From NCBI RefSeq assembly GCF_002754375.1, contig NZ_PEFF01000001.1, positions 6,527,501 through 6,591,500 of the forward strand: DNA of 64,000 bases, in the 5' to 3' direction. The notes beneath the pieces are model-generated. The model saw nothing but the letters and a program-made list of their open reading frames with translations, made no database searches and was not told where the DNA came from. Position numbers and translations under genes: made by a program. The stretch is from Variovorax sp. 54 (lineage in GTDB: Bacteria > Pseudomonadota > Gammaproteobacteria > Burkholderiales > Burkholderiaceae_C). This document shows positions 1-8,778 of this stretch, in pieces (the first letter of the stretch is position 1; each line of letters starts with the position of its first letter).

Positions 1-799
1 GGCCCGCACCCGGGGCCGTGCGCACGGACCGGTCACGCGCGTCGTCAGTCCCTCGGACATCGGCGAGCTGATCAAGCCGTTCGTCTTTCTCGACTACTTC
101 GATTTCAAGCCGACCGGCAACGCGCTGTTCCCGATGCATCCGCATTCGGGCATTGCGACGATCACCGTGTTGCTCTCGGGCGACCTGCGCTACGAGGACA
201 CGACCGGTGCGTCGGGCACCCTGTCCGCGGGCAGCGTCGAATGGATGCGGGCCGGCAACGGCGTGTGGCACGACGCGAGCCCGAGCGGGCTCGAGCGCTT
301 CCAGGGCTACCAGGTGTGGGTCGCGTTGCCGCGCAGCCTGGAGAACCGCATGGCGCAAAGCCAGTACCTGCCCGCCGAGGCCGTGCCGCAGGCAGGCCCC
401 GCCCGCATCGTCCTGGGTCGCCACGAAGGCGCACACAGCCGCGTGGCTGCGCCGGAAGGCATGAACCTGTTGCACGTTCGGCTGGCCGCGGGCGAGCGCT
501 GGCGCTACCAGCCGCCCGCGGGGCACGACGTGGCCTGGACCCACGTTCACCGCGGCGAGCTGCGCGTGGCCGGCGAACGGCTGCAAGGCGAGCTCGCGGT
601 GTTCGACGAATCGGGCAGCGCCATCGATTTCACTGCCGAAGGCGACACCGACTTCATCGTCGGGTCGGCCGTGAAGCACCCACACGACCTCGTGCTGGGC
701 TACTACTCCGTTCACACCTCGCCCGATGCGCTGCAACGAGGAGAGGCGGAAATCGCCCGAATCGGGCGGCAGCTTCGCGCGGACGGGCGCATCCGTTGA
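1..799 (+). CDS. Pirin family protein, 5' end outside the window
   Basis: This is the C-terminal and central part of a pirin-type cupin protein. The reading frame is open from base 2 of the window, so the true start lies upstream. The sequence shows the hallmark HPHSGIATIT stretch (pirins carry HPHRGFxTVT, whose histidines bind metal), then a GxxxWMxAGxGVxH block typical of the first cupin barrel and a C-terminal second barrel ending GYYSVHTSPDAL. Pirins are cytosolic or nuclear iron-binding proteins; some bacterial members have quercetin dioxygenase activity, but the substrate cannot be told here. The gene ends 67 bases before a DoxX gene on the same strand, and pirin-DoxX pairs are common in proteobacteria, so the two may be cotranscribed. 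Confidence 0.9.
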   Translation, partial: ARTRGRAHGPVTRVVSPSDIGELIKPFVFLDYFDFKPTGNALFPMHPHSGIATITVLLSGDLRYEDTTGASGTLSAGSVEWMRAGNGVWHDASPSGLERFQGYQVWVALPRSLENRMAQSQYLPAEAVPQAGPARIVLGRHEGAHSRVAAPEGMNLLHVRLAAGERWRYQPPAGHDVAWTHVHRGELRVAGERLQGELAVFDESGSAIDFTAEGDTDFIVGSAVKHPHDLVLGYYSVHTSPDALQRGEAEIARIGRQLRADGRIR

Positions 800-866
800 C
801 TCCCCCGTTCGACTTTCAGTTTCTTCAACCCCTGTGCTTCCAATCAACTTACCCAGGAAATTCATC

Positions 867-1301
867 ATGACCACGACCACCACTTCCAACACCCAAACCA
901 CCGTCCTGCCTTTCGTCGGACGCATCCTCCTGGCGGCGATCTTCATCGTCAGCAGCCTTGGCAAGATCGCAGCGCCCGAGGCGACCCAGGGCTACATCGC
1001 CTCGGTGGGCCTGCCCGCGCCGCTGCTGGGCTACCTGGCGGCCATTGCCATCGAACTGGGCGGCGGCCTGCTGCTGCTGGCGGGCTACCGCACCCGGGCC
1101 GTCGCGCTCGGACTGGCCGTCTTCTCGATCGCCTCCGCGCTCATCTTTCACCACGCGCTGGGCGACCAGAACCAGCTGTTCCACTTCCTGAAGAACCTCG
1201 CGATGGCCGGTGGTCTGATCCAGGTCGTGGCCTTCGGCGCTGGTGCCTTCAGCATCGATAACCGCAAGCACCTGCCGCGTCAGTCGCTGGCCACCCGCTG
1301 A
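867..1301 (+). CDS. DoxX family membrane protein
   Basis: A 144-residue integral membrane protein with about four hydrophobic helices, beginning MTTTTTSN and then VGRILLAAIFIVSSLGKI, the first DoxX helix. Later segments GYLAAIAIELGGGLLLLAGY and the FHFLKNLAMAGGL region near the C terminus fit the DoxX/SURF4-like fold. The ATG at 867 is preceded by AGGAAA at 855-860, a good ribosome site, so this start is preferred to an upstream in-frame codon that would overlap the pirin gene. DoxX proteins are linked to redox and thiol stress or quinone-coupled oxidation in some species; no specific role can be read here. A strong terminator follows directly. Confidence 0.9.
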   Translation: MTTTTTSNTQTTVLPFVGRILLAAIFIVSSLGKIAAPEATQGYIASVGLPAPLLGYLAAIAIELGGGLLLLAGYRTRAVALGLAVFSIASALIFHHALGDQNQLFHFLKNLAMAGGLIQVVAFGAGAFSIDNRKHLPRQSLATR

Positions 1302-1318
1302 GCCGACGCGAACACAAG

Positions 1319-1349
1319 GCCCGCCCCAGTGATGGGGCGGGCTTTTTTT
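1319..1349 (+). terminator. Rho-independent terminator after the DoxX gene
   Basis: A perfect 9-bp stem (GCCCGCCCC at 1319-1327 with GGGGCGGGC at 1334-1342) and a 6-base loop are followed by a run of T. It closes the pirin-DoxX transcript. Confidence 0.9.
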
Positions 1350-1513
1350 CGTGGGTATTGAACTGGTTCGTTCCCATGCGACCCCGCAGATTGCGTTCGA
1401 AGAAAGCTGCTATCCATCGTTAATTCAGATGGATCGGATCGAAAAATTCAGGCTTCTGCGCGAGACGAAATCTCCCTAACCTGCAACTTCACCCACCTAC
1501 TCAGGAGATCGAA

Positions 1514-1642
1514 ATGAAGCTCTGGAATCTCATCGACAAGCACCACGAAGACCTCGGCATTGCGCTCTTCATTCTTCCTAGCCTGCTGACGGCGTTCGCG
1601 ACGGCCGGGATCGTCTTCGGCATCGGCCTGCTGTTCCGCTAG
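1514..1642 (+). CDS. Small single-span membrane protein, 42 residues
   Basis: A short open frame starts MKLWNLIDKHHEDLG and continues into a hydrophobic run ALFILPSLLTAFATAGIVFG, ending LLFR. AGGAGA at 1503-1508 sits at the right distance from the ATG, which supports real translation. The composition (charged amphipathic N terminus, one membrane span, short basic C terminus) is typical of bacterial small membrane proteins that bind or tune larger complexes. I do not recognise the family. The gene stands alone between the DoxX terminator and a bidirectional terminator at 1722-1755, so it is probably its own transcript. Confidence 0.6.
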   Translation: MKLWNLIDKHHEDLGIALFILPSLLTAFATAGIVFGIGLLFR

Positions 1643-1721
1643 GGCCTCGCAGCGCCTGGGTTGTTGCTTCGGGTGTGCGCGTCGAGGAGAGAGGGGTGAT
1701 GCGATGAAGATGCCTGAATGC

Positions 1722-1755
1722 AAAAAAGCCCGCCAGTGTTCCTGGCGGGCTTTTC
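1722..1755. terminator. Bidirectional terminator
   Basis: A 9-bp stem, GCCCGCCAG (1728-1736) with CTGGCGGGC (1742-1750), is flanked by A-run on the left and T-run on the right. It can therefore stop both the small gene on the plus strand and the oxidoreductase remnant on the minus strand. Confidence 0.85.
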
Positions 1756-1782
1756 GTGTGGAAGCGCCGCAGGCGCGTCGGG

Positions 1783-2340
1783 TTACGGCACCAGAATGGC
1801 CGACCCCGAGCGGCTGCGGGCTGCGATGTCCGCATGCGCGGTGGCCGCGGCCGACAGCGGATAGCGCGTGACATCGATCTGACCGAACACACCGGAGCGC
1901 AGCGCATCGAACACTGCGCGCGTCGCTTGTTCGCGCCCATCGCCTTGCAGATGCTGCGCCATCGGGCCGCCGAGCACCTTCACGCCGCGCGCCGTGAGCG
2001 AGGGCGCATCGATCTCGGGTGCACCGGAGGCCGCACCGATGTTGACGATCGTCCCGCCGTCGCGAACGCTCGCTTGCGAGGCCGCGAACGTGGCCTTGCC
2101 GACGAACTCGTAGACGACATCGACGCCTTGCGGCGCGATCTGGCGGATCTGCGCTGCGAGGTCCGCGTCGCTGGAGACCAGGGGGTGGTGCACGTCGGCG
2201 CGCAGGGCGTCGCGCTTGCCCGCACCGGCGGTGCCGATGACCGTGGCGCCCCGGGCCTTGGCCCATCGCGCGAGCAGCAGGCCGACGCTGCTGGATGCGC
2301 CCTGCACCAGGATCGTCTCGCCGGCCTGCAGGCGATGGAA
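1783..2340 (-). pseudogene. Quinone oxidoreductase / zinc-independent alcohol dehydrogenase, 3' remnant
   Basis: The minus strand encodes the C-terminal part of a QOR-type medium-chain dehydrogenase. It has a Rossmann start LQAGETILVQGASSSVG, then VVYEFVGK, and GGTIVNIGAASG, ending SGSAILVP. Homology runs from about 2340 downward and then meets a stop codon at 2347-2349. About half of a normal 320-residue protein, including the GroES-like N-terminal domain, is missing, and I found no N-terminal half elsewhere in the window. The break coincides with the first coding sequence of the TniA-like transposase, so the gene was probably lost by an insertion and deletion at the edge of the mobile region. 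Confidence 0.85.
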
Positions 2341-2348
2341 AGCAAGTC

Positions 2349-3830
2349 ATGGCGGCGAACCCTCGCGAGGCCGCCTACCTGATCGGGGGCAAGTCCCTGG
2401 CAGACAAACTGAAGGCCGGTGATGGTGTGGACCGCCCGGTTCATCGGCCCTACCAGCGGGTTGAGATGGACGCTCACGTGCTAAATGGGCTCTTCTGTAT
2501 TCTGATCCCGCACCCGCATGGGGGGCACGTTCCAAAGATCGTTCGCCGACTCTGGGTAATCGTCATTGTGGAGGTCTACAGCCGGGCAGTGCTCGGGTAT
2601 TACTTGAGCCTACACCCAGAGGTCAACAAGGAGGACGTGCTCAAGGCGATCAGATCCGCCCTGACACGCTGGCAGCGCAGGGCACTGTCGATGGGCAGGG
2701 GCAAGTATGAAGACGAAGCCGCGTTGCCGTCGAGGCACAGCGAGCGCTACGTCGGCCTCTGCTGGGACGAGACGAGCGTAGATGGCTCGCTGGCGGAAAC
2801 CTGCAAGACCGTCAAGGACGTGCTACGCAATGTCGTTGGCTCTGTGATGGTGGACCCAACGCAAGGCTATGCAGCGCGGCGGCTGAAAGACGATCGGCCC
2901 TACATCGAGACCTTCTTCCGGACGCTAGGAGAGCAGGGCCTGAATCGGATGTCGAACTCGACTGGGAGCAAACCTTCCGACAAGCGCGGGCGCAATCCCG
3001 AGCAGGTCGCGCTCAACAGTCAGTTCCAATTGGAGTACCTTGAGGATCTCCTGGATGTACTGATCGCGAACTACAACGCAACGGAACACGCCGGGCTGGC
3101 CTACAGATCACCACTACAGACCCTGGATTTCGCGACAACCCGCGAGGAGGCTCCCGCCATACGCCGCGCAGACGCATCGCTGGTGAGCGGTCTGCTGAGT
3201 GTGCGAAAGATGTGCACAGTGAAGGGGGGATATCGAACGGGACGCCGACCCTACGTCAACTTCTACGGCGCCAGCTACAGCGGCGAATTTCTGATCGATC
3301 GCCATGACCTGGTGGGCACGAAGATCTGTGTGACCAGCCATTTGGAAAATGACGCGCGTGTCGCGCGAGCCTCCACGGCCAGCGGTCATTCACTGGGCAT
3401 TCTTCGTGCCGCGCCACCATGGCATGGCTTTCCGCATTCTCTGGCTATACGCAGTGCGATCCGGACGTTGTTGAATCAGCGCAAGTTCCGGCTTGCGTCC
3501 GGCGGTGACGCCGTTGCGGCGTTCCTTGAGTACGTTGAGTTGTTGCCAGGCAAGAAGCTGCCGCCCCATCCCGCCTATCTAGACATGCGCAGAATCATGG
3601 AGGAGGTTGCACAGCGCAGGCAGGAAATCGGCCGTGATGACCAAGTCGAGATGGCCCGAGGTCGCCTCGCCGAAGGCCGAGAGTTTCGGGCACCACTTAC
3701 AGGAGGCAATGCTGGCCACGTCGCGGAACCTCTCTCGGTACAAGCGCAAGGCAGCCCCATCCCCGCGCCAGAGCCAGCAGTCTCTTCCCGGAAGAGCCTC
3801 CCGATGCACCGAATGGCCGCCAGTGAGTAG
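2349..3830 (+). CDS. TniA/TnsB-like DDE transposase, N-terminally truncated
   Basis: The catalytic half of a Mu/TnsB/TniA-type transposase that cuts and joins element ends. The RNase H fold starts at RVEMDAH, the first catalytic Asp. It continues through VEVYSRAVLGYYLSL and WDETSVDGSLA, where the second Asp lies, to DDRPYIETFFRTL with the catalytic Glu. A Mu C-terminal beta-barrel region (YRTGRRPYVNFYG) and a basic, proline-rich tail that could contact the ATPase follow. Full-length relatives usually carry about 200 more N-terminal residues with helix-turn-helix domains that bind the terminal repeats. Those are absent, and the frame runs straight into the broken oxidoreductase gene at about 2340. 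The ATG at 2349 is only a convenient start. The protein is probably unable to recognise ends. TniB starts 4 bases downstream. Confidence 0.8.
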   Translation: MAANPREAAYLIGGKSLADKLKAGDGVDRPVHRPYQRVEMDAHVLNGLFCILIPHPHGGHVPKIVRRLWVIVIVEVYSRAVLGYYLSLHPEVNKEDVLKAIRSALTRWQRRALSMGRGKYEDEAALPSRHSERYVGLCWDETSVDGSLAETCKTVKDVLRNVVGSVMVDPTQGYAARRLKDDRPYIETFFRTLGEQGLNRMSNSTGSKPSDKRGRNPEQVALNSQFQLEYLEDLLDVLIANYNATEHAGLAYRSPLQTLDFATTREEAPAIRRADASLVSGLLSVRKMCTVKGGYRTGRRPYVNFYGASYSGEFLIDRHDLVGTKICVTSHLENDARVARASTASGHSLGILRAAPPWHGFPHSLAIRSAIRTLLNQRKFRLASGGDAVAAFLEYVELLPGKKLPPHPAYLDMRRIMEEVAQRRQEIGRDDQVEMARGRLAEGREFRAPLTGGNAGHVAEPLSVQAQGSPIPAPEPAVSSRKSLPMHRMAASE

Positions 3831-3834
3831 CGCC

Positions 3835-4857
3835 ATGGCTCGACTACCTCGCAAAAAAAACAACAGTCGGCTGCCCCCGCATGTCGACCGCAACCATCCC
3901 GTTCTATCGCAAAGGTATGCCATCCACACACCAGCGATCGAGGGTATGGCCAAGGTAATAGGCGATTGGATCGCCCAGAAAAAGACGGGGGGAGTCATTT
4001 TTGGTCCGTCTCGCTTTGGTAAGTCCAAAGCAATGCAGTGGTTCTTGCGTGACCTCTTGAAGCAGCGCTTCGGCAAGGATATTCCACTGCACATGTGGAC
4101 GCGGACACCAGATATTCAAAGCAGTCAGGCCGAATTCTGGAAATCTCTGTTGAAGGCGACCGGTCACCGGTATGCGAAAGACAAGAGGTCTTGGGGTGAG
4201 CGTCGAGACATGCTCGTAGAGCATCTAATTTCCCTAGCCAAACGCTGCGAGGGAAACTTCGTGGCACTGCTCATCGACGAATCACAGGCGTTGACCCTCA
4301 GGGAGTGGAATTGGCTTTTGGGGCTACAGAACACACTGGACCGTGAAAACTATCGGTTTAGCGTCTACACAGTTTCGTCGCACCAGATGGGCTACCAGTA
4401 CGAGCTGATGGCTCACTCCGACCATCCACATGTGGCCGCCCGGTTCATGGTTGCACATGCCCCCTTCTCGGGGCTGACCTCGGAAGTCGAGATCAAGTTC
4501 GTGTTGGAGGGGTACGACTTCGCGAGTGAATGGCCCAAACACTCGCGCGCGTCCTATTTAGCGCACTTCGCGCCCGACGCACATGCGCGCGGGAAGCGCC
4601 TGGCAAGTTGTGCCTCGACCGTGTGGCAAGTGATGAACGCGCTACTCCCGGAGGACTACGGTGGAGAGGCCAACTTTCCCATGCAACATCTTGCGCTCTC
4701 GGTGGAGAAAGTCTTGATGAATCTGGCTCACGGGGAAGATTGGGATGACGCAACGGGCGAGGAAGCCTGGCTGGAGGCATTTGCCGAAACGCAGTTCACC
4801 GACCACATGCGCCTGATTTCCGCAGAACTGCCGCGGCGGCGACGCAAGATGGCCTGA
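3835..4857 (+). CDS. TniB/TnsC-like AAA ATPase
   Basis: A 340-residue P-loop ATPase. Walker A is GPSRFGKS at residues 57-64 and Walker B is VALLIDESQ around residues 142-151, both typical of TniB/TnsC regulators. In Tn5053/Tn7-type elements this protein forms ATP-dependent filaments on DNA, links the target selector TniQ/TnsD to the transposase, and gives target immunity. A basic N terminus (MARLPRKKNNSR) and an RRRRK tail could bind DNA. The ATG at 3835 is chosen because it follows the transposase stop by 4 bases; a longer in-frame extension would lie inside the transposase gene. It is followed by the TniQ-like gene after 2 bases, which suggests one operon. Confidence 0.85.
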   Translation: MARLPRKKNNSRLPPHVDRNHPVLSQRYAIHTPAIEGMAKVIGDWIAQKKTGGVIFGPSRFGKSKAMQWFLRDLLKQRFGKDIPLHMWTRTPDIQSSQAEFWKSLLKATGHRYAKDKRSWGERRDMLVEHLISLAKRCEGNFVALLIDESQALTLREWNWLLGLQNTLDRENYRFSVYTVSSHQMGYQYELMAHSDHPHVAARFMVAHAPFSGLTSEVEIKFVLEGYDFASEWPKHSRASYLAHFAPDAHARGKRLASCASTVWQVMNALLPEDYGGEANFPMQHLALSVEKVLMNLAHGEDWDDATGEEAWLEAFAETQFTDHMRLISAELPRRRRKMA

Positions 4858-4859
4858 AT

Positions 4860-6686
4860 ATGGTGTCACACACAGGCATAGAAAGCGGGGCCACGAACAT
4901 GGCCTCACTCAGTCGTGATCGACGATATCGCCGCGTCACTTGGACACCAGGGAGCATCCAGCCGTATGCCTCAGCCTGGATCACCGTCCAACGGTTCATT
5001 CTCTTGAACAGGCCGAGCCAGCAATCGTTCGAAGCCGATTTCATACTGAACGACGGAAGCGGCAAGACCATGTCCCTGGATTGCGCAATTTCGCCGGGTC
5101 GCTCACTGCGGTTGTCGCGATTCTGCCGGGTAACCGGTGACTCTGTACAGGCCTTGAGGTGGTCACAGGTAGGGCGGTACCCTGGCAGCCTACAGCCTCT
5201 CTTCGGTCGATTCGTGGTCTGGTGCCGTGCATGTTTGGGGGAGGGCTTCCACAGCGTTCTGTACTCGCTGTGCGGCCTCCGAATTTGCCCTGTGCACGCA
5301 CTACCGCTCGAGTATCGGTGCCGCTGCGGACTGACAATTCCTCATGGGAAGCTCGGGAGCCCTTTTCGCTCCCCGGGGCGCTGTCGCTGCGGATTCGTGT
5401 TCCTCGAGCTAGGAGCAGCCAGAGACCCGAAGCCCAACCCGGCGCGCGATGTTGTGCTGGGCGATCTCTCTTGCTGGCTTGAAACTGCGGCAAGCCGGTT
5501 CTGGTTCGACCTGCGAGATCAGTGGTCACACTACCCGAGTATCGAGCGGTATCTCGTGCATGCCCAGCACTGGGCGCAAGCCATGCGCACACCCCACCCG
5601 CCCACATGCTGGGCGATCACGGAGTTGCCCGAACTGCGCTGCGAGCGTTGGGCATGCTCGGCACACGAATTCGGCGGGCAAAGGGAGAACGTAGGGAATG
5701 ACGATATTGCGCCGACATTGGAGTTCGAAGCCGCCAGCGCGGTGTTCAAGTCGATCAAACGCCACTTGCTGCGCCACGTGCTCGATGGTCAAGTACGTCG
5801 ATGGATCGAGGCATTCGCCCGATCCTCGGACGAGACTTTTATTCGGCGCCAACTGACCTCGAACGCAAACGCGCATGCACAGGACGCGTGGTGCCTGTTG
5901 CTGTGGTGGCAATCCTGCGTATGGAGCATCGGACTGCGCGATTGGTTCCGTCGCCAGGCGTACCAGATGCCACCGCAATGGGAAGTCAAGGCCGTCAACC
6001 TGCTTCCGTCAGAGGCATCCATGCATCCGCTGGACATGAGATTTCAAGGGAGGTTCCGGCGTTGGATCCTCAACTGGACGACTGCCGGAAGTTTGCTGAT
6101 GCTTTGGGTAGCGGCGCGAAGGGCCGTGGCACGCGCGATGGCCAATGGTGAGCCGGTGTGGGGGCGGTGCGCGATCGGCGAACGGGTGTTTCCGGCCTGG
6201 AGCGTGGCAAGAGACAGCAATGGGAATTTTGTGCTGTGCATGGATGCACCGCACGAAGCCTGCTGGTCCCCGCGCAGACGGCAAGACAAGGTGACAAGAG
6301 TTCAACGCGTGAATGAACATCGGCTGCTGCGGAGTGAGCGGATCGCATCGCAGTGTGCGACGGTTTGCGCCTGGTATGACGCAGACTCGCCAGCATGGAC
6401 GATGGGTCCTGGGCTTCAGCTGGGTATTGCTGACGACGCACGCAAGCTGCGGCTGCTCGGCAAGACGAAGTGCTTCTTCGTGATCTTCGAGCTGAAGGGC
6501 CTGGATGGCGCGCGATTCGCGGCGCAGAGCCTGACTCATCCCGTCGCTGCCAGTGCGAAGTCTGCGAAGGGCGCGATCAACGGCCTACGCATGGCGCTGG
6601 CTCGTTGGTCTGAAGACGGGGCCGCATCGGTGTTGACCCAGCCGCAGAAGTGTGAGGCACCAGATGAGAACATCCCGATTCCTTGA
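4860..6686 (+). CDS. TniQ/TnsD-like zinc-finger target-selection protein
   Basis: A 608-residue protein with a TniQ-type zinc-binding block at about residues 120-180: WCRACL, then RICPVHALPL and YRCRCG, with a further RCRCGF pair. TniQ proteins normally have CPxCL, then CPxH and CxxCG. The remainder is helical and rich in Trp and Arg, with no domain I can name. Family knowledge says TniQ/TnsD proteins recognise the target site and recruit the TniB/TnsC ATPase. This one is longer than the roughly 400-residue TniQ of Tn5053 and nearer TnsD in length, so a sequence-specific target is possible. The start at 4860 is 2 bases after tniB; a second ATG at 4899 is also possible. Its end overlaps the next gene by 23 bases. 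Confidence 0.75.
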   Translation: MVSHTGIESGATNMASLSRDRRYRRVTWTPGSIQPYASAWITVQRFILLNRPSQQSFEADFILNDGSGKTMSLDCAISPGRSLRLSRFCRVTGDSVQALRWSQVGRYPGSLQPLFGRFVVWCRACLGEGFHSVLYSLCGLRICPVHALPLEYRCRCGLTIPHGKLGSPFRSPGRCRCGFVFLELGAARDPKPNPARDVVLGDLSCWLETAASRFWFDLRDQWSHYPSIERYLVHAQHWAQAMRTPHPPTCWAITELPELRCERWACSAHEFGGQRENVGNDDIAPTLEFEAASAVFKSIKRHLLRHVLDGQVRRWIEAFARSSDETFIRRQLTSNANAHAQDAWCLLLWWQSCVWSIGLRDWFRRQAYQMPPQWEVKAVNLLPSEASMHPLDMRFQGRFRRWILNWTTAGSLLMLWVAARRAVARAMANGEPVWGRCAIGERVFPAWSVARDSNGNFVLCMDAPHEACWSPRRRQDKVTRVQRVNEHRLLRSERIASQCATVCAWYDADSPAWTMGPGLQLGIADDARKLRLLGKTKCFFVIFELKGLDGARFAAQSLTHPVAASAKSAKGAINGLRMALARWSEDGAASVLTQPQKCEAPDENIPIP

Positions 6687-8556
6687 AGTCAGGCCGCTGC
6701 ATCGTGGGCATTTCGCTTTCATGCGCTCAGTGCTACAGGGCGTTGAACCCGCAACGAGCTGGAACATCCACCTGCAGCTGGAAGGAATAAGAGTCAACGA
6801 TCAAATGATCCATGAGCTCATGTCTCGGATTTGCTGCGAGTGCGCCGCAGCGGCGCGTCGCGACGGGAAATATCACGTGTCACGTCTACTGCGACTCAAT
6901 CTGTTGGGGCCGGATGGCGAAGACAGTGCTTTCGGCGCCGACCGAGAGGCTGCGACAGCCTCGCCCGAGGAGCTAACTCATCATCTCCCGACGAACCCTA
7001 GGAGCAGAGCGCACAAGCGGGCGCGTCTTCTTCATCGTCAGTTGGAAGCACTTCGAGATTTCGAAGCGAAGATGCTTGCAATCATGTCGACCAAGGACTC
7101 CGTACGGAAGTGGCTTCCCGCAAAAACGGCCAAGCTGCTAGAAGAAGCTGGCGTGGGCACTTTGTCGCTGTTGGCCGCTCGCATTAATTGCGGTGACGTC
7201 CGATGGTGGCGCGGGGTACGCTCTGTAGCCCACGTGAAAGCAACCAGGATTGCCGACTGGGCATACATGCACGCGACGGACATTGGCATCCGTATCGTGC
7301 CGACACATGGCCTGGCTGCCGGTCTGTCCGACTGTCGAATCATTGAGCAGCCATCTACTGCCTTGGTGCCTCTCGAGCGGCTTCTCGTACCCTGGAAGCT
7401 TGACGGCCACGACGGTGCATTTCGCCTGCCTTCGAGTGAATGCACGCTGGAGGCGGACAACGACCTCCAGGCGATCCAAGCATGGCTCGACAATACGCAG
7501 AACGCCTCGGGCTCAACCGGGACCTTTCGCTCGTACCGCAGAGAGGCCGAACGGTTGCTTCTGTGGTGCGTCCTTGTTAGACACAAGCCCGTCTCGTCCT
7601 TGACTCGCGCAGATGTGAGGGCCTTCAGAGACTTTCTGATGGACCCGCCGGCTCATTGGTGCGGGTACCGCGGAAGCCGTCGTGACTCGGTCCAGTGGCG
7701 GCCGATGGAAAAGGGCTTGAGCGCTCCCACTTTGGGTCAAGCGCTAACCATCATCGGAGCGCTGTTCAAGTACCTGGTCACACACCAGTATGTCTACCAC
7801 CATCCGTTGATGGCCCCTCGCGTCCTTGTCGCCATACGCCCCGATGCGCGGCTGCAGCGGACGCTGACGTTCGAGCAATGGGAATGGATCAGCCGCGATC
7901 TCATTGCAGAACTCGAAGCCAAGGCCGCACATGAGCCGACCCGGCGTCGTGCGCGTGCCATCCGATGGCTCTACGCTACCGGTCTGTCGCTGTCGGAATT
8001 GGTCTCCGTGCAATGTGGCGCGTTGCGACTGATACGCTTCGCTCGAGATGATGGGGAGCCTGAAAGTGCCTGGATGGTCCGGGTCGTTGACAAATACCAG
8101 CGCACTCGTGACGTGCCGCTGCCGCGGCAGTTGATTGTCGAACTAGGCGACGAACTCGCCGCTGCGGGCCGGCCGCGTGCGCCGACCGCACGTGTGAATG
8201 CACGAGTGCCGGTGGTCGGAAGATTTTCCGCCGCTGACGGGGGCGTTCCTCCGCCGTGGACCGCAGGGGCACTGTACAAGTCAATAAAAATTTTCATGGA
8301 GGCTTGTGCCTCCCACATGAACAGCCGGGACGCAATGCAGGTTCGGCAAGCGTCCGCCAGTTGGTTGCGCAACACGCACAGCCTGCACGCAGTGCTTGGG
8401 CGAAGCGATGGTGAGCGCAAGCCTGTTCCTCCCCAATACGTTGCGATGAACGTGGGCAGCCACTCGCCGTGGTTGGTTGCGACGCACCAGCCCCTGACCG
8501 AAGCGCAACGTCAGAAAGCGATGAAGGATTTCTGGCCGCCAGACGGCACACTATGA
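6664..8556 (+). CDS. DUF3701-type tyrosine recombinase homologue with degenerate active site
   Basis: A 630-residue protein with an N-terminal region like DUF3701 (RGHFAFMRSVLQGVEP near residues 14-30), a SAM-like core-binding domain (GTFRSYRREAERLLLWCV) and a full-length tyrosine-recombinase catalytic domain. Aligned with the intact enzyme at 8779-9948, most catalytic residues are replaced. The box I Arg is Ser442 (TGLSLSEL), the box II His is Ser566, the Arg is kept (Arg569), the His/Trp position is Ser599 and the nucleophilic Tyr is His608. The frame is otherwise uninterrupted, so the protein is probably made and may bind DNA without cutting it. The ATG at 6664 lies inside the end of the TniQ-like gene; a GTG at 6652 is an alternative. 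Confidence 0.8.
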   Translation: MRTSRFLEVRPLHRGHFAFMRSVLQGVEPATSWNIHLQLEGIRVNDQMIHELMSRICCECAAAARRDGKYHVSRLLRLNLLGPDGEDSAFGADREAATASPEELTHHLPTNPRSRAHKRARLLHRQLEALRDFEAKMLAIMSTKDSVRKWLPAKTAKLLEEAGVGTLSLLAARINCGDVRWWRGVRSVAHVKATRIADWAYMHATDIGIRIVPTHGLAAGLSDCRIIEQPSTALVPLERLLVPWKLDGHDGAFRLPSSECTLEADNDLQAIQAWLDNTQNASGSTGTFRSYRREAERLLLWCVLVRHKPVSSLTRADVRAFRDFLMDPPAHWCGYRGSRRDSVQWRPMEKGLSAPTLGQALTIIGALFKYLVTHQYVYHHPLMAPRVLVAIRPDARLQRTLTFEQWEWISRDLIAELEAKAAHEPTRRRARAIRWLYATGLSLSELVSVQCGALRLIRFARDDGEPESAWMVRVVDKYQRTRDVPLPRQLIVELGDELAAAGRPRAPTARVNARVPVVGRFSAADGGVPPPWTAGALYKSIKIFMEACASHMNSRDAMQVRQASASWLRNTHSLHAVLGRSDGERKPVPPQYVAMNVGSHSPWLVATHQPLTEAQRQKAMKDFWPPDGTL

Positions 8557-8778
8557 ACGCGGCGACGATGGACACGCCCTCTGCAGGGAGCAAACGCGAC
8601 GTACCGACCTCGAATGCTTCGTGCCACCGGTTTCCGTAGACTCCCACAATGCGGTATTTCGTTCACAAACCGTCCAGCTAGATTCGGGGTGATCTCGGTT
8701 TCAGTGCAAATCGCAGCGGGTAGTGACAGGGGTAAACCCTTCCCTGTCCAGTTGGCACGCGCGTCCCAGGCCTTCGCT

